Positions 51,866 to 60,613 of a DNA stretch of 63,832 nucleotides are shown here, piece by piece (the stretch's first letter is position 1; every line of letters starts with the position of its first letter). The position numbers were made by a program, and so were the translations under genes. Origin of the DNA: JAMOBE01 sp039908285 (GTDB taxonomy: Bacteria; Pseudomonadota; Alphaproteobacteria; Rhodospirillales; Rhodospirillaceae); assembly GCA_039908285.1 (NCBI GenBank), contig JAMOBE010000011.1, forward strand, positions 1-63,832, read 5' to 3'. The notes under the pieces are model-generated. The model was not told the origin of the DNA, searched no databases, and saw only the letters and a list, made by a program, of their open reading frames with translations.

Positions 51866-52906
51866 CTACTCTCGTATCGTCTTTGTCAGGAGATCGACAT
51901 TTTCCGGAGGAGTCTGCGGCACGATGCCATGGCCCAGATTGAAGATGAATGGTCCGCGACCAAGACTCTCGAGAATTTGACGGATGCGCAGAACCATGTC
52001 GGGTCCACCAACCACGAGACGGATCGGGTCCAGGTTTCCCTGGACCGTGCAGTGAGGCTGAAGCCGCTCGGCCGCCCACGTCAGGGGCACCGTCGAGTCG
52101 ATGCTGACGCCATTCACTCCCGTTTCCGCCACGAACGCCTCATATAGCACGCCGGCGCCACGGGGAAAACCGATCACGGGAATCCCCGGTCTTTCCTTGC
52201 GGATACGCTCGGCAACCGCCTTGATCGGCCCGATCACCAGACGACGGAACTCCGGTTCCGGCAGCACCCCGGCCCAGGTGTCGAAGATCTGCACCGCCTC
52301 GGCACCGGCATCGATCTGGGCGATCAGGTGCCGGGCCGTCGCCTCCACCAGGCGCTCCATCAACGCCTCCATCGGCCCGCCGCCGAAGGCCCATGTCTTG
52401 GCGGTGGCGAAGTCCTTGCTGCCGCCACCCTCGATCATATAGGTGGCGACCGTCCATGGAGCACCGGCAAACCCGATCAGGGCCGTCTCGGCGGGAATCG
52501 CCGCCGCCAGTCTCCTGACGGTCTCGTAGACCGGCGCCAGGTGGGTGGTGACCCGATCCACATCCAGGCGCTCGACATCGGCGAGACCGGAAAGCGGCGT
52601 CAGAACCGGCCCCTCTCCCTCCTTGAAGGTCACCGCTCGTCCCATGCCATCGGGAACGACGAGGATGTCGGAGAACAGGATCGCCGCATCCATGCCATAG
52701 CGGCGGAGCGGCTGCAGCGTTACCTCCACCGCCGCCGAGGGAGAATAGCACAGCTCGAGAAAGCCGCCGACACTCTCCCGGGTCCGCCGGTACTCGGGCA
52801 GATAGCGCCCCGCCTGGCGCATCAGCCAGAACGGTGGCCGCGACATCACGTCTCCGCGTAGCGCCCGCAGGAAGGGCTTGGCGGACCGATTCATGGGATC
52901 CGGCAC
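51866..52906 (-). CDS. hemE: Uroporphyrinogen decarboxylase
   Basis: Decarboxylates the four acetate side chains of uroporphyrinogen III, 346 residues. Signatures are PPFWLMRQAGRYLPEYR near 25, AILFSDILVVPDGMG near 75, GFAGAPWTVATYMIEGGGS near 142 (quoted by GAPWTVATYM) and GHGIVPQTPPENV near the end. The GTG start at 52906 lies 5-6 bases after GGAGGAAAA; an ATG four codons later is less well placed. hemE, hemH and hemJ form one operon reading away from the probable oriC. Confidence 0.95.
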   Translation of the reverse strand: MPDPMNRSAKPFLRALRGDVMSRPPFWLMRQAGRYLPEYRRTRESVGGFLELCYSPSAAVEVTLQPLRRYGMDAAILFSDILVVPDGMGRAVTFKEGEGPVLTPLSGLADVERLDVDRVTTHLAPVYETVRRLAAAIPAETALIGFAGAPWTVATYMIEGGGSKDFATAKTWAFGGGPMEALMERLVEATARHLIAQIDAGAEAVQIFDTWAGVLPEPEFRRLVIGPIKAVAERIRKERPGIPVIGFPRGAGVLYEAFVAETGVNGVSIDSTVPLTWAAERLQPHCTVQGNLDPIRLVVGGPDMVLRIRQILESLGRGPFIFNLGHGIVPQTPPENVDLLTKTIRE

Positions 52907-52919
52907 GTTTTCCTCCGTC

Positions 52920-53340
52920 AGTTCCTCCCCTCTCTCTTATCAATCTTTTTATAGAAAAGAAATGTGAGGGTTGTAGTGATGCCTGTGGATAGCGGGGATC
53001 AAATTCGGCCCACACGTTATCCCCAATTCCGATCCACGTCGGCGACAGGATTGTCATGCTCTGTGGATCACTCGCTTTTCGGCGCGGACTCCGGCGGAGT
53101 TCGTCGCCGGCCGCCCTGTGGATATCCCATAGGATCATCGAAGAACGTCCTGAAGTTATCCCTCGGCCAGGTCATCGGGGGAGGGTCGTATGCACAGCTC
53201 CGGCAATCGATGTATCTTTCTCGACGGTCCGGTGGATGAAAGGGGTGCTCCAACCCCTCCCATGGGTTATCCACATTTCATACAGAGGATGAATAGAGTG
53301 TTATACCGTCGAAGCTAATCGTTGACACACAGCATCAATG
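52920..53340. other. Probable chromosomal replication origin (oriC)
   Basis: A 700-bp gap without genes follows hemE. It has one perfect DnaA box TTATCCACA at 53267-53275. Single-mismatch boxes are TGTGGATAG (52984-52992), TTATCCCCA (53017-53025), TGTGGATCA (53062-53070) and TGTGGATAT (53117-53125), and a weaker TTATCCCTC lies at 53156. AT-rich stretches near 52936-52970 and 53276-53310 are candidate unwinding zones. In Caulobacter crescentus the origin adjoins hemE, which supports the assignment. Confidence 0.8.
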
Positions 53341-53378
53341 ACGTGAATCGATCCTCAGCGTGCTGGTGTAAAGAAAAA

Positions 53379-53580
53379 AGACGCAACACGGATGAACACG
53401 GATTTCCACGGATAAACACGGATGAAGCGGAGTTTGACATAGGCTAACGGGAGACTCATGTAAATATCTTGCTTTAATTATTATTAATAATACATTGTCA
53501 TAGGTAAAGACGGAATAGCGTTCTGGTATTCTGCATCCGTGTTCATCCGTTGATATCCGTGTTTATCCGTGTTGCGCCTT
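53379..53580. mobile_element. Family C MITE-like element, copy 1
   Basis: About 200 bp with inverted ends: AAGACGCAACACGGATGAAC on the left and TTTATCCGTGTTGCGCCTT on the right, each made of tandem ACACGGAT-like units. The interior is AT-rich, with ATTATTATTAATAATAC near 53475. An internal segment CGGAGTTTGACATA is shared, inverted, with the copy at 62690-62893. It has no coding capacity. It lies beside the oriC candidate; the short rest of the gap to the methyltransferase stop codon (53609) holds nothing visible. Confidence 0.8.
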
Positions 53581-53608
53581 CATTTCTTCCTTTCTACTAC
53601 CTATCTAT

Positions 53609-54904
53609 CTATCGTCTTGAAAAAGTAGCCACCAGTTCAAGGTGAGGCGACCACGGGAACTGGTCCACCGGGACCACGGTCTCCAGTCGATAGCCGCCGT
53701 CCACCAGGATGCGGGCGTCGCGGGCCAGGGTGGCCGGGTTGCATGAGATCGCCACCACCAGCGGCGGTCCACCATGGGCCAGGGCTTCGGCCTGCGGTCT
53801 GGCCCCCGCTCGCGGAGGATCGAAGACTACCGCGGCGAAGCGGGCCAGGTCACGTGCGGCCAGGGGGCGGATCGCGAGATCGCGGACCTCCGCCGAAACC
53901 CGGGTCAGCCGAGCATGATGAGTCGCCTCGCGCAACGCGGCGATGGCCTCGGCGGCTCCGTCCACGGCGTGCACCTCCGCTCCCGCCATGGCGAGGGGAA
54001 AGGTCAGGCTGCCGACGCCGGCGTAGAGATCGGCAACCGGCGAGGCAGTGCCGACGGCGGCGAGAAGGTGGCGCACGATGCAGGCCTCGCCGTCGACGCT
54101 GGGCTGGAGGAAGGCGCCCGGCGGCGGCTCGACCGCCACGCCGGCGAAGACTACCCGGGCCGGCCGGCGACGCACCACCGTCTCCATCGGTTGATTCTCC
54201 GCCGGACACCAGGACAGACGGGCTAGGTCATGCTCTTCGGCAAAGGCGGCCAGACGCTCCCGCCGGCCGAGATCGAGGGTCCCACAGCCGACGATGATCA
54301 CGTCGAGACCAGTCTCTCCCCAGCCGACGATCACATCCCCGGTACTCCTCGGCGCCGTCAGCCCGCCCAGCAGCTCCCGCAGCGGCCCCAGCACAGCCGC
54401 CAGTGCAGGATGCAGCAGGGGGCACTCGGCGAGATCGATGATGCGGTGGCTGAGGCGTTCGTTGAACCCTACCACCACGTCCGACGCCCGGCGAAGGAAG
54501 GCGAAGGCGGCCCGACGGCGCGTGCCCGGGGTCGTGCGTTCCAGCGGTGCGACGACATCGGCGTCGACTCCCCGCTGTCTCAGCGCGGCCACGGCCAGCC
54601 CCCATTTCCACGCGGCATAGTCGTCATCGGCCATGTGCTGGAGGGCACAGCCGCCGCAGGTGCCGAAATGGCGGCAGACCGGAGCCACTCGCCGCGGCGA
54701 CCTCTCAAGGAGGGTTATGACGGACGCCGCGAGCCCCTCGCCGCGTGAGGCACCGATGCGGGCGCGTACCCGCTCGCCAGCCAGGGTCCCGGCCACGAAC
54801 ACGGGCCGACCCGCGAGCCGCGCCAGACCGTCCCCCTGCGCTCCCACCGACTCGATTACCAGGTCAACCGGATCCCGTGGAGATGGGGCGCTCCGACGGA
54901 TCAC
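53609..54904 (-). CDS. 23S rRNA (uracil-C5)-methyltransferase, RlmD/TrmA family
   Basis: A 431-residue SAM-dependent m5U methyltransferase. The TRAM domain occupies about residues 8-65. A 4Fe-4S ligand set follows (CRHFGTCGGCALQH near 78 and C in LAECPLLHP near 158). The SAM motif is VADLYAGVGSLTFPLA near 290, and DPPRAGA near 365. The nucleophile Cys is in AISCNPATLARD near 390. GTG start overlaps the STAS gene by 4 bases. It is probably RlmD-like; RlmC cannot be excluded. Confidence 0.9.
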   Translation of the reverse strand: MIRRSAPSPRDPVDLVIESVGAQGDGLARLAGRPVFVAGTLAGERVRARIGASRGEGLAASVITLLERSPRRVAPVCRHFGTCGGCALQHMADDDYAAWKWGLAVAALRQRGVDADVVAPLERTTPGTRRRAAFAFLRRASDVVVGFNERLSHRIIDLAECPLLHPALAAVLGPLRELLGGLTAPRSTGDVIVGWGETGLDVIIVGCGTLDLGRRERLAAFAEEHDLARLSWCPAENQPMETVVRRRPARVVFAGVAVEPPPGAFLQPSVDGEACIVRHLLAAVGTASPVADLYAGVGSLTFPLAMAGAEVHAVDGAAEAIAALREATHHARLTRVSAEVRDLAIRPLAARDLARFAAVVFDPPRAGARPQAEALAHGGPPLVVAISCNPATLARDARILVDGGYRLETVVPVDQFPWSPHLELVATFSRR

Positions 54905-55233
54905 GCGTGGTCCTGCAACGCCGCGTCGACGGAGGGAAAGATGGTGAAGACCCGGTCAAGTCGCGCCAGTTGGAACACGCGCATGGCCGATGGACCAACC
55001 TGGGCCAGGGCGAAGCGAAGGCCCATCTTGCGCGCCGTCTGATAGGCCTCCACCAGACTGGCGATGCCGGACGAGTCGATATAGCCGACGGCACTCATGT
55101 CGACCACCAGACTCTTTCCCTGAGACAGGGACTTGAGCAGAAACCTGCGCACGTCCGGCGACGTCTGAAGATCTATTTCTCCACTGAGCGAGACGACCGT
55201 GGCGCCGTTTTTCTCTTGTGCTTCGCACGTCAT
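54901..55233 (-). CDS. STAS-domain anti-sigma-factor antagonist
   Basis: A 110-residue single STAS domain of the SpoIIAA/RsbV type. The phospho-acceptor Ser is in MSAVGYIDSSGIASLVEA near 55, a classical DSSG site. The adjacent genes encode the matching kinase-like and phosphatase-like partners, so it should switch between phosphorylated and free forms to release a partner. The partner (a sigma factor or another regulator) is not in this window. Confidence 0.9.
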   Translation of the reverse strand: MTCEAQEKNGATVVSLSGEIDLQTSPDVRRFLLKSLSQGKSLVVDMSAVGYIDSSGIASLVEAYQTARKMGLRFALAQVGPSAMRVFQLARLDRVFTIFPSVDAALQDHA

Positions 55234-55254
55234 CGTTCAAACCTCATCAGCAAT

Positions 55255-55689
55255 TCATTCAATTCTTTTGGTCATGCGCAGACAGTTGCCGGCTCCCTCG
55301 GGAGGCTCGCAGAACTCGACGTCGTCCATGAGAATGCGGATGAAATAGGTCCCAAGCCCCCCCGGACGCAGGTCGGTCAGGTTTCGTGGTTTGACCAGGG
55401 AGGGATCCACCCGCGGCGCGAAGTCCACCAGACGCACCTCCAGCCGATCGGCCTCGCGCCGCATCTCGATCACCATATCGCCATCGGCGCGACCACAGTA
55501 GGCGTGGCGGATCACGTTCTGACAGGCCTCATCGACAGCCAGAACCAGGTCGCCGACCCATGACGATCCGACGCCACACAGCATCGCCGCCTCGCCAACC
55601 GCCGCTCGGACCAGCCTCAACCGGTCTGGCCTGGCTGGGACCCGCAGGGCGAACAGTGGCTCGGTGGAGGACAGGGGATCCGTCGTCAT
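55255..55689 (-). CDS. RsbW-like anti-sigma factor ATP-binding protein
   Basis: A 144-residue GHKL ATPase of the RsbW/SpoIIAB type. The N-box is LVLAVDEACQNVIRHAY near 45, and the G-boxes are VRLVDFAPRVDP near 85 and PGGLGTYFIRILMDDVEF near 110. It would phosphorylate the STAS protein encoded 21 bases downstream. The start ATG overlaps the phosphatase stop codon by 4 bases. Confidence 0.88.
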   Translation of the reverse strand: MTTDPLSSTEPLFALRVPARPDRLRLVRAAVGEAAMLCGVGSSWVGDLVLAVDEACQNVIRHAYCGRADGDMVIEMRREADRLEVRLVDFAPRVDPSLVKPRNLTDLRPGGLGTYFIRILMDDVEFCEPPEGAGNCLRMTKRIE

Positions 55690-56969
55690 GGCACCGTCAC
55701 CTCGATGGCCAGCAGGGTGAGGTCATCCCGCAATGCGGTCGCGGGCGGCACGGCTTCGGCGGCGATGGCCGCCAGCCTGGCCCGCAGCGTGGAGCGCCGA
55801 TGGCGCCGGATCAGTTCCTTCACTCCCTCGACCCCCAGCATGCCCGTCCCTTCCCCGCTGGTATAAGCCTCCGTCAGGCCGTCCGTGAAGATGTAAAGAC
55901 AGCCACCATGCAGCGAGATCGTCGTTTCGGGGAAACCTTCCCCTCCCATGAGGTCCTCGGAAATGCCGACCGGTGGCGCCAGGGCTGGAAAGTCGGAGAA
56001 CGTCCGTCCCTCCCGATCCAGCAGCAGCGGCGGCTCGTGACCGGCGTTGGCGAGACACACCCGCCCCGAGCTGGGCTCGAGGAAGCCACCCACCAGGGTC
56101 ACGAACATGCCGTTGGTCCCGGTCTCGCACAGCTCGCGATTGATGAGGTCGAGCAGGTGTCCGGGCCGTTCCGCCGTCTTGGCCAGACAGCGGAACAGGC
56201 TGGTGGTCTTGGCCATCAGCAGGGCCGCGTTCATGCCCTTGCCCGACACGTCGCCGATATTGAACCAGAGGCGTCCGTCGGGTGTCTCGACCACGTCGAA
56301 AAAGTCCCCCGACACCCGCCGTGCCGGCAGATTGAGGGCAAAGATCGGATAGGGATCACGGTCGAACACCGGCAGCAACCCGCGCTGGATTTCGGCGGCC
56401 AGTTCCAGTTCCCGATTGTATTTCTGCTGTTCCACCATGGCGCTGGTCAGGCGGGCGTTGACGATGGCGAGCGCCGCCGACTCCGCCAGTACCTCGAGGA
56501 AAACCCGGTCGCGGTGGTCGAACAGGCCACCCCGCTCCCTGTTGATCACCTGGATCGCGCCGAGGGGCTCCACCCCGACGCTGACCGGGGCCGTCAGGAT
56601 GGAGCGGGTCACGAAGCCGGTCCTGGCATCGACCTGGCCATGGAAGTCGGGATCGGTGTGGACGTCGGCAACCAGTTGGGCGGAGTTGGTCTGTACCGCG
56701 CGGCCGACGATGCCCTGACTGGACCCGATGCGCAGCCCGGTGATGTCCACCGGTCCGTGACAGGCCTGGCAGACCAGGGTGCGGCCGTCGGGCTCCAGCA
56801 GGAACAGGGAGGCGGCCTCCGCCCGCAGGTGCTGGGCAATCCGCACCAGACCCCGCCGGGCCGTGGCGGCCAGGTCCTGCGAGACATGGAACTCCCGGTT
56901 CATCTCGGCGATCAGTGCGAGATAGCCGGCATGCTCCAGGCCACCGTCGAACCCGCCGTCATCCACCAT
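55686..56969 (-). CDS. GAF-SpoIIE/RsbU-type serine phosphatase
   Basis: A 427-residue PP2C-type phosphatase. The N-terminal GAF domain (about residues 25-165) has ARTGFVTRSILTAPV in its core and could sense a ligand. The PP2C/SpoIIE domain (about 200-425) has RVSGDFFDVVETPDGRLWFNIGDVSGKGMNAAL, quoted by its metal-binding Asp sites GDFFD and GDVSGKG, with further metal residues in FTDGLTEAY near 365. It should dephosphorylate the STAS protein and is the first gene of this partner-switching operon. Confidence 0.88.
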   Translation of the reverse strand: MVDDGGFDGGLEHAGYLALIAEMNREFHVSQDLAATARRGLVRIAQHLRAEAASLFLLEPDGRTLVCQACHGPVDITGLRIGSSQGIVGRAVQTNSAQLVADVHTDPDFHGQVDARTGFVTRSILTAPVSVGVEPLGAIQVINRERGGLFDHRDRVFLEVLAESAALAIVNARLTSAMVEQQKYNRELELAAEIQRGLLPVFDRDPYPIFALNLPARRVSGDFFDVVETPDGRLWFNIGDVSGKGMNAALLMAKTTSLFRCLAKTAERPGHLLDLINRELCETGTNGMFVTLVGGFLEPSSGRVCLANAGHEPPLLLDREGRTFSDFPALAPPVGISEDLMGGEGFPETTISLHGGCLYIFTDGLTEAYTSGEGTGMLGVEGVKELIRRHRRSTLRARLAAIAAEAVPPATALRDDLTLLAIEVTVP

Positions 56970-56985
56970 CGGGGCAATCTACACT

Positions 56986-57107
56986 CCCTCTCCCCCTAGA
57001 GGGGGAGAGGGCCGGGGTGAGGGGGTGGGGCAACCGGCACCATCCGGGGAGCTTCGGCACTCCCCTCACCCAACCCTCTCCCCCCGGAAGAGGGGGGAGA
57101 GGGCTTT
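56986..57107. repeat. Family A element, composite copy lacking outer ends
   Basis: Two CCCTCTCCCC-type palindromes, one around CTAGAG at 56986-57009 and one around GGAAGAG at 57073-57102. It is the inverse of the inner section of 19238-19422. The outer TGAAAATG ends are not seen. It fills most of the divergent gap between the phosphatase and hybrid kinase genes. Confidence 0.75.
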
Positions 57108-57265
57108 TGATAGGGTCACCCGATTGCCCTGCATCCACCATCATACGCCCTTGCTGGTCATGGTCCTGTCCTGGGAGAATACACCAGACCGCTGGCGCGA
57201 ACACCGCTGTTCATCATATGACTTGCTCTGACTTGCTCTGGTGACCATTCCTGTCGGGAACGACG

Positions 57266-59584
57266 ATGCCAACGAACGGTCTTGATGTCCGCACCCGCCT
57301 GCGACTGAGCTTCCTGGCCGCGGTTGCCTTCACCGTTATCGCGAGCGCAATAGCGGTTAGCGCTCTTTATCAGTTGCGTTCGGCTCTGGACGCCATCACG
57401 ACTGGGCACCTCCCCACCATCATCGCCGCCTTCCAGCTCGCCCAGCAGAGCGAGGCGACGGTGGCGAGCGCCCCGGCCATGGTGGGTGCCACCGCCCAGG
57501 CCCAGAGGCAGACGATCTACTACCGCATCCGCGATCAGCTGGCGCAGATCGACGAGTTGCTGATTCGCCTGCGCAGTCATGATCCGATGCGGACCCGCAC
57601 CCTGGAGATGGTCGGACGGGAGCGAGCCAAGCTGGCCGCCACGTTCGAGACTCTGAACGACATGGTGGAACAGCGCATCGCCAGCCACCGCCGCAGCCGG
57701 GATCTGATGATGGGACTCACCGACCTGCGCCAGGATCTCTGGCGACAGGTCGACCGGCTTGACCGCGACGTCGGGTTTACGGTGCAGCGAGACCTTGGTC
57801 GCGCCCTGACCCTGGCGCTGGATGCGCTGGTGACGGTGGGAACCGCCCGCCACATCATCGAGGTGGATGCGCTGCACGGCTCATTCGATCAGGCGAAGAC
57901 GGAAGCCCGACGCCTGGCAGACCAGGTCCCCGGGACCTCCAGGGAGCCGATGCAGGCGCTAATCGATCGAGTCGCCGCTCTTGGCGCCGACGAAGAGGGT
58001 CTGTTCACCATTCGCAAGGAGGAACTGCGCGCCACCGAAGCCACCGAGGGGCTGGTGTCGATCTATTCCCACCTTTCCTCGCGGCTGGTGTTCGCGGTCA
58101 GCGAACTCATTCTCCACAACCAGGCCAACATCCACCGTGCCGCCGACGACAGCCGTTCGGTCATCGAGTTCCAGACCGTGTTCCTGGGTGGCCTGTCGGG
58201 CTTGTGCATCCTGGGAGCGGTGCTGATCGCCCTGCATGTCCGCCGCAACATCATCGCCCGTCTGTTCGATCTGCAACAGGCGATGGTTGCCGGAGCCGGC
58301 GGCGCGACACCCGCCATCAACGCCGCCGGCACCGACGAGATATCGCGGATGGCCGGGGCGCTCGAGGTCTTCATGCACTCCCGCGACCAGGCCGAGGCCC
58401 AGTTGCGGCGGGCGAAGGAGGACGCGGAGGTGGCCAGCGTGGCCAAGACCCGCTTCCTGGCCGCCGCCAGTCACGACCTGCGCCAGCCCCTCCAGGCCCT
58501 CGGGCTGTTCGTCACCGCCCTGCGGAGCCACCCCCTGGCCGCCGAGCCGGAGGCCATCGCCGAGCGCATCGAAAACGCCCTCGAGTCTCTGCGGTCCCTG
58601 CTGGACAGTCTCCTCGACATATCGAAACTCGAGGCGGGGGCGGTGAAGGCCACTCCGGCGGCCTTCGCCGTCCAGTCCCTGCTGACTCGCCTGCACCAGG
58701 AGTTCGAGCCCCTGGCGACGGCCAAGGGCCTGCGTCTCACGGTGGCGTATTCGTCGGCGGCCGTGGTCTCCGATCCGGCGCTGCTGGACCGGATCCTGCG
58801 CAATCTCGTCGCCAACGCCATCCGCTACACCGATCACGGCGGCGTGCTGATCGGCTGTCGCCGGCGCGGCAATCGGGTCCGCATCGACGTCTGGGACACC
58901 GGGCGGGGAATTCCCGAGGATCAATTTGAGGCCGTCTTCCGCGAGTTCCACCAGCTCGACAACCCGAGTCGCGATCGCAACCGCGGCCTTGGACTTGGTC
59001 TCGCCATCGTCAGCCGCACCGCCGAGCTGCTCGGTCACCCGGTGACGATGGCATCAAACGTGGGCCGGGGATCGCGTTTCTCCGTCGAGACTCCGCGCGC
59101 CATCCTCTCCACGATGGCCGACGACCCACCCCGGGACGAGCCGGAACACAGGACAGGGCTCGAGGGGCGCCTCGTGGTGGTGATCGAGGATGAACCGACC
59201 ATCCGCGACGGCATGGAGATGGTGCTGGAGAGCTGGGGCTGCGACACCCTGGCGGTGGCGAGCGCCGACGAGGCGATCGAAGCGCTGCGCGAAACCGGCA
59301 TGCGGCCCGACCTGGTCATCGTCGACTATCGACTGGCCCACAACCAGTCCGGCGACAGGGTCCTGGCCAGACTGAAGGCGATGTACGAAGGTCCGGTTGG
59401 TGGCATCATCATCACCGGCGACACGGCGCCCGATCTTCTGCGCGACATGCGGACCGACGGTGTCCGCCTTCTCCACAAGCCGGTCAGGACGGACCTGCTC
59501 CATCTGGCCCTGGTCGAGACGTTCGCGGGTCTCGACTCCGATGGGGCACCTCCGTGTGGACAGACCGCGATCCTCCCCTCTTGA
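57266..59584 (+). CDS. Hybrid sensor histidine kinase/response regulator
   Basis: A 772-residue TorS-like hybrid kinase. Spans near residues 12-34 and 312-335 enclose a large helical periplasmic sensor domain. The HAMP-like linker lies about 336-380. The H-box FLAAASHDLRQPLQALGLF carries the acceptor His near 405. N-box LRNLVANAIRYTDHGG and G-box DTGRGIP and GLGLGLAIVSR are intact. The C-terminal receiver (about 640-760) has Asp in VIVDYRLAHN near 685 and Lys in LLHKPVRTDL. No HPt or DNA-binding output is attached. A perfect 10-bp tandem repeat ACTTGCTCTG lies just upstream (57221-57240). Confidence 0.92.
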   Translation: MPTNGLDVRTRLRLSFLAAVAFTVIASAIAVSALYQLRSALDAITTGHLPTIIAAFQLAQQSEATVASAPAMVGATAQAQRQTIYYRIRDQLAQIDELLIRLRSHDPMRTRTLEMVGRERAKLAATFETLNDMVEQRIASHRRSRDLMMGLTDLRQDLWRQVDRLDRDVGFTVQRDLGRALTLALDALVTVGTARHIIEVDALHGSFDQAKTEARRLADQVPGTSREPMQALIDRVAALGADEEGLFTIRKEELRATEATEGLVSIYSHLSSRLVFAVSELILHNQANIHRAADDSRSVIEFQTVFLGGLSGLCILGAVLIALHVRRNIIARLFDLQQAMVAGAGGATPAINAAGTDEISRMAGALEVFMHSRDQAEAQLRRAKEDAEVASVAKTRFLAAASHDLRQPLQALGLFVTALRSHPLAAEPEAIAERIENALESLRSLLDSLLDISKLEAGAVKATPAAFAVQSLLTRLHQEFEPLATAKGLRLTVAYSSAAVVSDPALLDRILRNLVANAIRYTDHGGVLIGCRRRGNRVRIDVWDTGRGIPEDQFEAVFREFHQLDNPSRDRNRGLGLGLAIVSRTAELLGHPVTMASNVGRGSRFSVETPRAILSTMADDPPRDEPEHRTGLEGRLVVVIEDEPTIRDGMEMVLESWGCDTLAVASADEAIEALRETGMRPDLVIVDYRLAHNQSGDRVLARLKAMYEGPVGGIIITGDTAPDLLRDMRTDGVRLLHKPVRTDLLHLALVETFAGLDSDGAPPCGQTAILPS

Positions 59585-59667
59585 AAGAAGCTCTATTCGC
59601 CAACTTATGATAGGAAGGCGTGGGCCGGGCATGGGTGCGGCCATCGGGACGGAAGGGAGGACAAGGA

Positions 59668-60099
59668 ATGTTTGTTTCCGCAATACTGAAGCAGAAGGAT
59701 GGCCACGTCATCGCGTGCAGCCCCACCGTTTCGGTGCGCCAGGCCGCGAAGACCCTGCAGGAGCACCGGATCGGTGCCCTGGTGGTGGTCGACGCCAAGG
59801 GTCTGACTGGCATCTTTACGGAGCGGGATATCGTCCGCGGCATAGCGGTTCATGGTGACGCGGTGCTCGACATGCCGATTCGCGGCCTGATGACGCCGGA
59901 CGTCATCACCTGCCGGCCCGACGACACCGTCCAGAACGTCGAGGCGCTGATGACCGAGCGGCGGTTCAGGCACGTCCCCGTGCTGGACGGTGACATGCTG
60001 GTTGGTATCATCAGCATCGGCGACGTGGTCAAGAACCGGCTCGCGGAGTGCTCGGTCGAGGTCGATTCTCTGCGCCACTACGTGTCCTCCTCGCGATAG
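59668..60099 (+). CDS. Tandem CBS-domain protein
   Basis: A 143-residue protein with two CBS domains (about residues 10-60 and 75-130), forming a Bateman module that usually senses adenine nucleotides. Motifs are IGALVVVDAKGLTGIFTERDIVRGI and RHVPVLDGDMLVGIISIGDVVK. GGGAGGACAAGGA precedes the ATG. It is the family often annotated as a stand-alone signalling or regulatory module. Follows the hybrid kinase by 83 bases. Confidence 0.9.
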   Translation: MFVSAILKQKDGHVIACSPTVSVRQAAKTLQEHRIGALVVVDAKGLTGIFTERDIVRGIAVHGDAVLDMPIRGLMTPDVITCRPDDTVQNVEALMTERRFRHVPVLDGDMLVGIISIGDVVKNRLAECSVEVDSLRHYVSSSR

Positions 60100-60286
60100 G
60101 GCACCCCGTCGGCCGGCCTCGTGGCCGGTCGACGCCCCCTTCGACACGGCCATCATTTTGCCACTTTTTCCCCATAGAATGCCCGACGCTGGTTCTTTGC
60201 AAGCATTTCTCGGCAGTCATACCCATAAGACGAAGTATCTGTCCCCCCTCCGATGAGAAATATACTTGGTTTATCGCATTTTTCCC

Positions 60287-60315
60287 ATTGACGCCGGTCG
60301 GGTTTTGGATAATAT
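60287..60315 (+). promoter_or_regulatory. Probable sigma-70 promoter of the small Lys-rich protein
   Basis: TTGACG at 60287-60292 and TAATAT at 60310-60315 are spaced by 17 bp and lie 36 bp before the start codon. The preceding 50 bp are AT-rich. Confidence 0.5.
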
Positions 60316-60351
60316 CGGCGCCATCGTTTCCCTCTATTGGAGCTCACGAAG

Positions 60352-60531
60352 ATGAAGAAGATGATCGCGGCCTTTGTGGCGTGCGCTGTGTTTGCTGGTG
60401 CTGGCATGGTTGCCTTCGCTCCGGCCGTTTCGGCTGCTGACCTCGAGAAGTCCAAGTCCAAGTGCTCGGACATCAAGGACAAGGCTGCGAAGAAGAAGTG
60501 CAAGGCCGATGAGAAGGCCGGCAAGAAGTAA
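60352..60531 (+). CDS. Small secreted Lys-rich protein
   Basis: A 59-residue protein of unknown function. Residues 1-28 are a signal peptide (KKMIAAFVACAVFAGAGM and AVSA-A). The mature part of about 30 residues is mostly Lys, Asp and Ala with two Cys (SKCSDIKDKAAKKKCKAD), which could form a disulfide or bind metal. GGAG lies 13 bp upstream of the ATG. A promoter candidate and a Rho-independent terminator bracket it, so it is a complete one-gene unit and probably well expressed. Confidence 0.78.
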   Translation: MKKMIAAFVACAVFAGAGMVAFAPAVSAADLEKSKSKCSDIKDKAAKKKCKADEKAGKK

Positions 60532-60560
60532 GAACAATCGACGCATCGTCGTTTGTTACG

Positions 60561-60594
60561 AAAGGGGCGTCGTTATTTGCGGCGCTCCTTTTTC
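60561..60594 (+). terminator. Rho-independent terminator after the small secreted protein
   Basis: A 12-bp stem AAAGGGGCGTCG paired with CGGCGCTCCTTT (60561-60572 and 60580-60591, two G-T pairs), a 7-base loop TTATTTG, and a T-run TTTTT. It ends 20 bp before the next gene. Confidence 0.8.
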
Positions 60595-60613
60595 GTTTCA
60601 GAAAGACTCTATA

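Noticed and set aside
53379..53580. CRISPR array at the ACACGGAT units
   Set aside because: The units are short, unevenly spaced, inverted between the two ends and have no unique spacers.
54864..55240. Other minus-strand frames within the STAS region
   Set aside because: Out-of-frame shadows; the STAS frame has the intact DSSG phospho-site.
57221..57240. ACTTGCTCTG tandem repeat as an operator
   Set aside because: Only two 10-bp copies and no dyad symmetry; kept as a note in the hybrid kinase entry.
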